The translations under genes were made by a program, and so were the position numbers. DNA of 8,347 bases from an uncultured bacterium (GTDB lineage Bacteria > Bacillota > Clostridia > Lachnospirales > Lachnospiraceae): positions 1 through 8,347 of the forward strand of contig CAMTZV010000039.1 in NCBI GenBank assembly GCA_947086625.1, in the 5' to 3' direction. Shown here piece after piece: positions 1-4,839 of the stretch. The notes beneath the pieces were generated by a model that saw only the letters and a program-made list of their open reading frames with translations, had not been told where the DNA came from and did no database searches. Numbering within the stretch: position 1 is the stretch's first letter; the number at the start of each line of letters is the position of its first letter.

Positions 1-514
1 TCCAGCACGGGCCGTTCTCCTCCTCCGACAGCCCGGCCACACGCCAGCAAATGAACAGCTTTTCCCTGTCCGGCTTCCCCGCCTCGTCCAGCTTGACAAT
101 GCCTGCTTCCGCCAGGTCAAAAAGTACGGTTCCCCTTTTCACATAGGCAAGAATCGGCGGCAGCTTTGGATGGCAGTATTCCGAGCCTGCCCAGTCCTCC
201 AATTGTTCGACATACAGCCTGTGCTTCGCCTCATGAAAGGACGCAATATAGATGAGCTGGTCGCACAGCGGATGCGCGCACGGCGCGCTCGTCCTCCCGC
301 CGGAATCCTCCGTCACCGGAATGAGTATTTTCGGCTCGGTCTTGTCGACCGGGACTGCCCGCACAAAATGCCCGTCCGCATTTACCGTGATCTCAACGTC
401 CGCCCGCGTGAGCGTGTGCGAAACCGGCGCCAACGTTTCATGGTCCTCCCGTACGAGGCCCGCAAAGCGCTCATGGAAGTCATATGTATCGCACGCCTTC
501 TGCAAAAGTCCCAT
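1..514 (-). CDS. cas8c: Cas8c (Csd1), large subunit of the type I-C effector, N-terminal 171 codons only
   Basis: This is the start of the large subunit of the I-C Cascade, which in this family recognises the PAM and organises the R-loop; the rest lies beyond the left edge. Reading the minus strand from the ATG at 514 gives an open frame to the edge. It begins MGLLQKACDTYDF and contains, at about residues 64-90, the blocks IPVTEDSGGRTSAP and HPLCDQLIYIA, followed near residue 114 by HPKLPPILAYVKRGT. These resemble the characteristic N-terminal blocks of Csd1 proteins (IPVTE-S-GRTS, HPLCD-L-Y). The ATG directly abuts the cas5c stop (TAGATG), and GGAGGTGG about 6 nt upstream, inside the last cas5c codons, serves as ribosome site. 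The two genes are therefore probably translationally coupled. Family assignment is firm. Whether the full gene is intact cannot be seen. Confidence 0.93.
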   Translation of the reverse strand, partial: MGLLQKACDTYDFHERFAGLVREDHETLAPVSHTLTRADVEITVNADGHFVRAVPVDKTEPKILIPVTEDSGGRTSAPCAHPLCDQLIYIASFHEAKHRLYVEQLEDWAGSEYCHPKLPPILAYVKRGTVLFDLAEAGIVKLDEAGKPDREKLFICWRVAGLSEEENGPCW

Positions 515-1249
515 CTAAACCACCTCCCCGAATTCCTTCAGACCGGAAAAATTGTGCGCTACCTCCCCGAATGGCTTCATCTTCATCGCGCCGAGGTCTT
601 TGTGGTACGGGCATTCCTCCGGCCGCTGAAATTCGATGACCCCCGCACGCATGACCGGACGCCAGAAGTTCGCCGTCATGCGCCCGGCGGTCTCCCCCGA
701 ATACGCCTCGTCCGCGTAGGTCATCCCGTGATACATCAGCCCAAAGGACAGCTCCGGCAAATCGTCATAGACACCCGTCCCCGCATCAAACGCGCACGGC
801 TCCACATAGCCCTGGCATTCCCGTGTCCCGAGAAAAACATCCCGCCTGCCGCCCTTTCGGATCATGCGCTTCGCAATCTCGTGGTGCTTGTTTTCATTGC
901 GGTCTCCTGCCAGCTCCGGGCGATTTTCGTTCCACTCGAAATGCGCCTGCACCTCGTAACAGCAGTTCTTCAAATACGTATAATACGCCAGATCGTTGCC
1001 ACCGTGGTACTTGATCGGGCGAATCCCCTTCACCTCCGTCTGAATCCGGTTCACCACCCGCACCCTGTCAATGTACCAGATGATCGTCGGCTTCCAGTAG
1101 ACCGACGACAAAATCCCCTTCAACGCCTCATACGTCGGCACCTGATAGGAGCATTTTTCGCCGCCCACCCGCATAAGCGGATCGGAAAACAGCGCATAAT
1201 CCCCATATACCCGAAACTCCACCCGGTTTGGATACTTTGTATTTCCCAT
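515..1249 (-). CDS. cas5c: Cas5c (Cas5d), type I-C pre-crRNA endonuclease and effector subunit
   Basis: In subtype I-C, Cas5 replaces Cas6: it cuts the pre-crRNA at the 3' base of each repeat hairpin, leaving an 11-nt 5' handle, and then stays in Cascade capping that handle. The protein is 244 aa, normal for the family, and opens with the ferredoxin-like RAMP strand around YPNRVEFRVYGDYALFSDP. Residues Tyr51, Lys121 and His122 (in DRNENKHHE) sit five positions after the Tyr46/Lys116/His117 catalytic set I recall for the Bacillus halodurans enzyme, so the nuclease looks active. The start at 1249 is preferred over an in-frame upstream ATG at 1357 because GGAGGTG, formed by the last cas3 codons, lies just upstream and homology begins here. 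The stop of cas3 is 4 nt upstream and cas8c starts immediately after the TAG stop. This enzyme is the expected processor of the mini-CRISPR RNA upstream of cas3. Confidence 0.95.
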   Translation of the reverse strand: MGNTKYPNRVEFRVYGDYALFSDPLMRVGGEKCSYQVPTYEALKGILSSVYWKPTIIWYIDRVRVVNRIQTEVKGIRPIKYHGGNDLAYYTYLKNCCYEVQAHFEWNENRPELAGDRNENKHHEIAKRMIRKGGRRDVFLGTRECQGYVEPCAFDAGTGVYDDLPELSFGLMYHGMTYADEAYSGETAGRMTANFWRPVMRAGVIEFQRPEECPYHKDLGAMKMKPFGEVAHNFSGLKEFGEVV

Positions 1250-1253
1250 GTCT

Positions 1254-3665
1254 TTACACCTCCAAAAATCCCGTCCGGCCCGGCTCCAAAACCAGCCCCA
1301 CCTGATCGTCATAAAAATCCTGCTGCAAAGCCAGAATGCTTCCGCCGCACACCGCAAACAGCGCGCCCTGTTTTTCCAACAGCTGCCTCTGATATTGGAA
1401 CAGGGAAACCGTATAAAGCTTTTTTACATACGCCATGTCTCTCTGTGCACGCTCGCCCTCAAGCGCCGCGATCAGCTCCGCCCCTTCGCCGTGCGGGACG
1501 ACCACATCCACGGTATCGCTGTCAAACACCTGAAACTGCCTCCCCGCCGTCAAAAACGCCTGATTCAAATGATACCGCTCCCGCATCTTTTCCTGCGCAT
1601 AGCGCTCATTCAAAGAGAGCAGGGAGTAGAGCGTATTCCCATCCGCCAGCGCATCGTCCTGAAAGCCCGCCGGCATTCCCGCATACAGCCGCCGGTAATA
1701 AAAGCGGATCGCCGCATCGGACGCCAGATCGTTTCCGAACCGTTCCGGTTCCTGCCCGAACGCCGTCAAAAGCTCTAAAGACGCATCTCCCGCCCGCTTG
1801 ATGTCGGGCAGCCGCCGCAAATCCTCATCGACCGGCGTCACGACGTAGACGAAAGCGGCCTCGCTTCGCTCCCCGTTGCGGTTGCAGCGCCCGGCCGTCT
1901 GCACGACGCTGTCCATGCCCGCCAGAAGACGAACCGTCGTCCCGAAGGAGATATCGACGCCCGCCTCGATGACCTGCGTGGAGACGCAGATGACCTTTTC
2001 GCCCGTCGCTCCGCTCCCCGCCAGCGCCTCCTGCATGTCCGCCAGCACCGCGCGCCGATGCGCCATGCACATGGACGCGGACAGATGAAAGCAGCGCGCG
2101 TCCCCGTCCGAGAGCCTCCGGTACAGAAATTCCGCCTCGCTCTTTTTATTGCAGACAATCAGCAGGCTGTCCGTCTCCTCCAACAGCTCCCCCGCGAAGG
2201 AGGGGATGTCCTCCATGCGCTTCCTCCCCGCATCGACGATCACCGTCCTGCGAAATGCCTCCCACAGCGCGGCGTCATACGGTACGATATCCTCCGGCAC
2301 ATGCTTCAGGGGATGAACGACCGCCTCCAGGCACGGCTGTGTCGCAGAGCACAGAACAACCGTCGCGCCGCAGACCTCCGCGAGAAAGTTGACCGCCAGA
2401 TTAAACTGCGTCAGCATCTGATTCGGCACGGTCTGCACCTCGTCGATGACGATCACACTGTTTACAAGCGCATGAAACCGGCGGATACACGTCGTCTTCC
2501 CCGAAAACAGCGTATTTAGAAGCTGAACGAGCGTCGTCAGGACAATCGGAGCCTCCCAGCTCTCCGCCAACAACTCATACCGCTGCAGCTCCTCCCTGCC
2601 CTCCGCCTCGCGGATGACGTTGGAGTGATGCTCCAAAATCAGGTCGTCCCGCCCGATATACTCCCGGATCACCTTCGCGTTCTGATCCAAAATAGTCAGA
2701 AGCGACGACGTGAAAATGATCCGCGCCTTGCCGTGATGCATCGCATGGGCCAGTCCGTAGCGCAGCGAAGCCAGCGTCTTCCCGGCCCCGGTCGGAACGT
2801 TCAGCCGGTACACGCCGCCCGAACGCTTTGCGAACGCGCGGCTCTGGTCGGAAATGCTTCGGCGCGCCCGGTTGATCTCCGTATCGCTGGAAAATGCTGA
2901 CAGTTTTTTCTCTACGTTTGCAAGACATGCCTCCCACACTGTCCGCATATCCTCTGACCGTTCAGGATAACAGAAACCATTCATGAATATTGCCGTATCC
3001 CTGCGGTCGCCCTCGATCACCCCCGAGAGCAGCAGCCGCGCCAGAAGGCCAATATAGAATGCACACTCGCCGTCATAATGCTCGTTATCCTGCTGGCACA
3101 GATCCATGATCGTTTCAAACACCGGCTCCAGCTGGGAGACCGACGCCGCAAACAGCCTGTCCAATTCCTCCGCGTCCGCGCAGCCCGCCAGAAAATTTTG
3201 AACGGACTCCTCATATCCGATCTCCGTCTTGATCTCCATTCGGTGGTCAAAGCCGGATTTATGGTGCTCGTCCACGCAGTCGAACAGCCCGTGGTGCGCG
3301 CCCGCCGCATAGGCGAGCAGCTCCGCCGCTGCCGCGGAAAAATCCAGCTCCCCGCCGCTCCCATGATAGCGCGTCAGGAAATAGCGCACCCCCGCAAACG
3401 TGTGGTTGACCGAGCCTCTTCTCACCGGCTCGCCATGGCTCGCCCGCCACAGGTAATCGGCAAACTCCCTCGTGAATTTCCCGGCGTCATGCGTCAATCC
3501 CGCCAGATACGCCGCATTTCCAAGCCCCGCCGACGCGAGCGCCGCCTTCGCATACCGCGCCGTCTGCCGCACATGCGCTTCGACCGACTGCACCGTCTCG
3601 CTCCCGTCCGCTTCTATGCGGATATGCGCCGGAAACCGGATGTCCTCTTTTGTATGTCCGCCCAT
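1254..3665 (-). CDS. cas3: Cas3 helicase-nuclease, type I-C
   Basis: Single-strand DNA nuclease and 3'-5' translocase recruited by Cascade to destroy the target. The protein has 803 aa, typical for the fused HD-helicase form. The N-terminal HD domain shows His31, the HD pair in THDAGK (59-60, with Lys63), His88 and HHGLFD (His124/His125). The SF2 helicase follows, with Walker A PTGAGKT (291-297), ILDQNA and EHHSN blocks typical of I-C Cas3, DEVQ (408-411), SATQP (440-444) and the arginine-finger motif QTAGRCNRNG near residue 590. All key residues appear present. The start is set at 3665 because GGAAGGAG lies 6 nt upstream; an in-frame ATG at 3686 has no ribosome site. It is the first gene of the operon and is followed after 4 nt by cas5c. 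A leader of about 235 nt separates it from its promoter and carries the mini-CRISPR. Confidence 0.97.
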   Translation of the reverse strand: MGGHTKEDIRFPAHIRIEADGSETVQSVEAHVRQTARYAKAALASAGLGNAAYLAGLTHDAGKFTREFADYLWRASHGEPVRRGSVNHTFAGVRYFLTRYHGSGGELDFSAAAAELLAYAAGAHHGLFDCVDEHHKSGFDHRMEIKTEIGYEESVQNFLAGCADAEELDRLFAASVSQLEPVFETIMDLCQQDNEHYDGECAFYIGLLARLLLSGVIEGDRRDTAIFMNGFCYPERSEDMRTVWEACLANVEKKLSAFSSDTEINRARRSISDQSRAFAKRSGGVYRLNVPTGAGKTLASLRYGLAHAMHHGKARIIFTSSLLTILDQNAKVIREYIGRDDLILEHHSNVIREAEGREELQRYELLAESWEAPIVLTTLVQLLNTLFSGKTTCIRRFHALVNSVIVIDEVQTVPNQMLTQFNLAVNFLAEVCGATVVLCSATQPCLEAVVHPLKHVPEDIVPYDAALWEAFRRTVIVDAGRKRMEDIPSFAGELLEETDSLLIVCNKKSEAEFLYRRLSDGDARCFHLSASMCMAHRRAVLADMQEALAGSGATGEKVICVSTQVIEAGVDISFGTTVRLLAGMDSVVQTAGRCNRNGERSEAAFVYVVTPVDEDLRRLPDIKRAGDASLELLTAFGQEPERFGNDLASDAAIRFYYRRLYAGMPAGFQDDALADGNTLYSLLSLNERYAQEKMRERYHLNQAFLTAGRQFQVFDSDTVDVVVPHGEGAELIAALEGERAQRDMAYVKKLYTVSLFQYQRQLLEKQGALFAVCGGSILALQQDFYDDQVGLVLEPGRTGFLEV

Positions 3666-3722
3666 GTCTTCTCCTTCCCAAATCATACGGACTGTCGATG
3701 GAATCCACAGTTCGTATCACAC

Positions 3723-3759
3723 CAACCGCAGCCGCAAGGCATGCTTCCTTATGCGGTTG
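3723..3759 (-). other. Hairpin in the cas3 mRNA leader
   Basis: On the minus strand CAACCGCA (3759-3752) pairs perfectly with TGCGGTTG (3730-3723). Inside this, AAGG can pair with CCTT around an AAGCATG loop, giving a bulged double stem. It lies between the second mini-CRISPR repeat and the cas3 ribosome site, inside the transcribed leader. No U-tract follows on either strand, so it is not a standard terminator. It could stabilise the cas mRNA after Cas5c cuts upstream, or have no role. Confidence 0.5.
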
Positions 3760-3760
3760 C

Positions 3761-3794
3761 GTCATCATCCACGCGCCCCCGGAGAGGGCGCGAC
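3761..3794 (-). repeat. Near-canonical type I-C CRISPR repeat with degenerate 3' tail (second repeat)
   Basis: The minus strand reads GTCGCGCCCTCTCC then GGGGGCGCGTGGAT (3794-3767), which has the form of a clostridial I-C repeat: CGCGCCC pairs with GGGCGCG. The last six bases are GATGAC where the usual TGAAAT is expected. A worn 3' end is common in the terminal repeat of an array, because only its hairpin is needed to form the crRNA 3' end. It is probably the best guide in this window to the sequence of the host's true array repeat. Confidence 0.85.
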
Positions 3795-3817
3795 ACATAG
3801 CTAATCTAGCATTTATT

Positions 3818-3852
3818 TTTTCAATCCACGCACTTTCAGGCACAAATGCGAC
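3818..3852 (-). repeat. Diverged type I-C CRISPR repeat (first repeat of the mini-CRISPR)
   Basis: The minus strand begins GTCGCA and ends GTGCGTGGATTGAAAA, the two ends of a typical I-C repeat; the final A replaces the usual T. The middle differs from the second repeat but still folds: CGCA pairs with TGCG and, after a single bulged G, TTT pairs with AAA around a GTGCCTG loop. The 11-nt handle UGGAUUGAAAA is retained at the 3' end. The predicted Cas5c cut lies between 3829 and 3828. Confidence 0.8.
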
Positions 3853-3898
3853 ATATTATTCCGCCGTTTCCCTTCTGGAAATTTTATCCAAATATATT

Positions 3899-3921
3899 AT
3901 ATATCTAATATATCATTTATT
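3899..3921 (-). promoter_or_regulatory. Predicted target of the mini-CRISPR guide, overlapping the cas -10 box
   Basis: Aligned without gaps to the guide at 3817-3795, this stretch is identical at 19 of 23 positions. Guide positions 1-8 (AATAAATG) match fully; mismatches fall at positions 9, 12, 18 and 22, and two of these (12, 18) are sixth positions that are flipped out of pairing in type I effectors. Immediately 5' on the guide-like strand is TTT (3924-3922), one base from the TTC PAM usual for I-C. The site covers part of the promoter spacer, the -10 box (3912-3907) and the probable start site, where a bound effector would block transcription. Confidence 0.75.
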
Positions 3922-3935
3922 AAAATTTGTGTCAA
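3907..3935 (-). promoter_or_regulatory. Sigma-A promoter of the cas operon
   Basis: Consensus -35 TTGACA (3935-3930), a 17-nt AT-rich spacer and -10 TATATT (3912-3907; five of six consensus bases) point towards cas3. Transcription should begin near 3900, giving a leader of about 235 nt before the cas3 ATG that contains the mini-CRISPR. An overlapping TATAAT at 3901-3896 lacks a good -35. The -35 box is only 12 nt past the stop codon of the deacetylase gene. Such a strong promoter suits a system that is held down by feedback. Confidence 0.85.
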
Positions 3936-3947
3936 GAACAATCTCGC

Positions 3948-4670
3948 TCAATCCACCAATATCTCCTCCACCGTCACAAACTCATACCCCTGCTCCTTCA
4001 GCGCGTCAATAATCGTAAACGCTGCCTGCACGCTCGACTCCGAGGCATCGTGGAGCAGAATAATACTGTTTTCCTCCACCTTTTCCAGCACGCGCTGTAC
4101 AACGAGATCGCTGCTGTCCGTCGCCCAGTCGTTCGGGTCTACGTCCCAGAGCACCTCGATCATCCGGCTCGCGTAATCCAGATCTTCCTTCCAGCTTCCG
4201 AACGGCGGCCGGATATAGCTCGCGTAATGCCCGGTCGCGTCGTAGATGGCCGCGTTTGTGCGGTCAACCTGCTCCATCGCGTCCTTGTCGCTGAGCTGCT
4301 TTAAATTTACATGCTTATAGGAATGAACGCCGATCAGATGCCCCTCCTCGCTCGTGCGATGCACCAGCTCCGGGAACCGCTCCACCTCGGAACCGAGCAC
4401 AAAAAAGGTCGCTTTGACGTTCCGTTCCTTCAGCCCGTCCAGAAGCGGCTCCGTGTAAATCCCGTTGGGTCCGTCATCAAACGTGAGTGCAACCTTTTTC
4501 TTCTCTTCCATCACCGGATCCTTCTCTGCTCCAATGCGCGCATCCCTGCTCTCTGCCTCCTTCGAATAGCCCTTCCGCTCCTGCATCCACTCTGTCAGAA
4601 ACGCCGCTAAGATTCCAACCGCCAATGCCCCCGCAAAAATCAGGATCATATGGATGATCTTTTTCCACAT
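3948..4670 (-). CDS. Membrane-anchored polysaccharide deacetylase (NodB / carbohydrate esterase 4 family)
   Basis: Metal-dependent deacetylase, probably acting on peptidoglycan or another N-acetylated glycan outside the membrane. All five NodB motifs are visible (240-aa numbering): TFDDGP (63-68, catalytic base and metal aspartates), HSYKH (His116/His120, metal ligands), RPPFG (154-158), the DVDPNDW region (176-182) and LLHD (His207). Residues 5-25 form a hydrophobic helix after a short basic start, fitting an uncleaved anchor with the catalytic domain outside. The start is uncertain: ATGs at 4703, 4685 and 4670 share the frame. 4703 lies inside the terminator hairpin of clpB and 4685 touches its U-tract, while 4670 has a weak AAGG 5 nt upstream, so I use 4670. 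I see no confident own promoter. The substrate and any link to the neighbouring CRISPR genes are unknown; it is probably just a chromosomal neighbour. Confidence 0.92.
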   Translation of the reverse strand: MWKKIIHMILIFAGALAVGILAAFLTEWMQERKGYSKEAESRDARIGAEKDPVMEEKKKVALTFDDGPNGIYTEPLLDGLKERNVKATFFVLGSEVERFPELVHRTSEEGHLIGVHSYKHVNLKQLSDKDAMEQVDRTNAAIYDATGHYASYIRPPFGSWKEDLDYASRMIEVLWDVDPNDWATDSSDLVVQRVLEKVEENSIILLHDASESSVQAAFTIIDALKEQGYEFVTVEEILVD

Positions 4671-4685
4671 TGCTGCCTTATCCAT

Positions 4686-4731
4686 AAAAAATGCCCGCCG
4701 CATACAATTTGCTTCATTGTATGCAGCGGGC
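4686..4731 (-). terminator. Intrinsic terminator after clpB
   Basis: On the minus strand GCCCGCTGCATACAAT pairs over 16 bp (one G-U) with ATTGTATGCGGCGGGC around a 7-nt loop, and is followed by ATTTTTT. It begins about 110 nt after the clpB stop. The distal arm contains an ATG (4703) of the next gene's frame and the U-tract touches a second ATG (4685). The gap between the clpB stop and this hairpin also has a minor 6-bp hairpin (4791-4809) and nothing else I can identify. Confidence 0.92.
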
Positions 4732-4839
4732 GCTTGTTCATATTCATACCCGATTTGCCTTTTTTGCGGCGCAGCCGTCCGATTCTTTTCCGCGGAGCGA
4801 AAATCCGCGCGCCGCCATGCCCCTTACGGCCGCAAACCC

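Larger units (their letters stand above)
3761..3852 (-). ncRNA. Candidate CreR-type crRNA-like autoregulatory RNA (repeat - 23-nt spacer - repeat) in the cas leader
   Basis: Read on the minus strand, the order is a diverged I-C repeat (3852-3818), a 23-nt spacer-like segment (3817-3795) and a near-canonical I-C repeat with a decayed tail (3794-3761). If Cas5c cuts at the usual place, 11 nt before the end of each repeat, the product runs from 3828 to 3772. That is 57 nt: handle UGGAUUGAAAA (11), guide (23), 3' hairpin (23), the normal I-C crRNA architecture with a shortened guide. The guide matches the cas promoter at 3899-3921. The element lies downstream of the cas promoter and is co-oriented with the operon, so it is presumably made from the cas transcript. 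The inferred role is guiding the I-C effector to repress its own promoter. RNA production and loading are inferred. A dead array remnant is the main alternative, but it does not explain the promoter match. Confidence 0.8.

Noticed and set aside
170..1801. Long plus-strand open frame (543 codons) across the cas genes
   Set aside because: It is rich in Arg, Pro and His as expected of an antisense shadow of GC-rich coding sequence, and it covers three clear minus-strand cas genes.
1254..3686. Upstream ATG at 3686 as the cas3 start
   Set aside because: No ribosome site precedes it, whereas the ATG at 3665 has GGAAGGAG at proper spacing.
3698..3712. TGTGGATTCC on the minus strand in the cas3 leader, resembling a repeat handle
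   Set aside because: Only about eight bases match, there is no I-C hairpin 5' of it, and the spacing does not fit a third repeat.
3761..3852. Ordinary CRISPR array
   Set aside because: There are only two repeats, which differ strongly from each other, and the spacer is about ten bases shorter than usual for I-C; I-C arrays normally lie after cas2, beyond the left edge. A mini-CRISPR regulatory RNA fits better.
3868..3890. TTTCC-AGAAG-GGAAA hairpin between the cas promoter and the mini-CRISPR as a terminator
   Set aside because: The stem is only 5 bp and AT-containing, with no U-tract after it; it is too weak to call.
3948..3956. GTGGATTGA on the minus strand, identical to part of the I-C repeat handle, just upstream of the cas promoter
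   Set aside because: It is the last codons and stop of the deacetylase gene (Val-Asp-stop), with no hairpin upstream and no repeat continuation; best read as coincidence.
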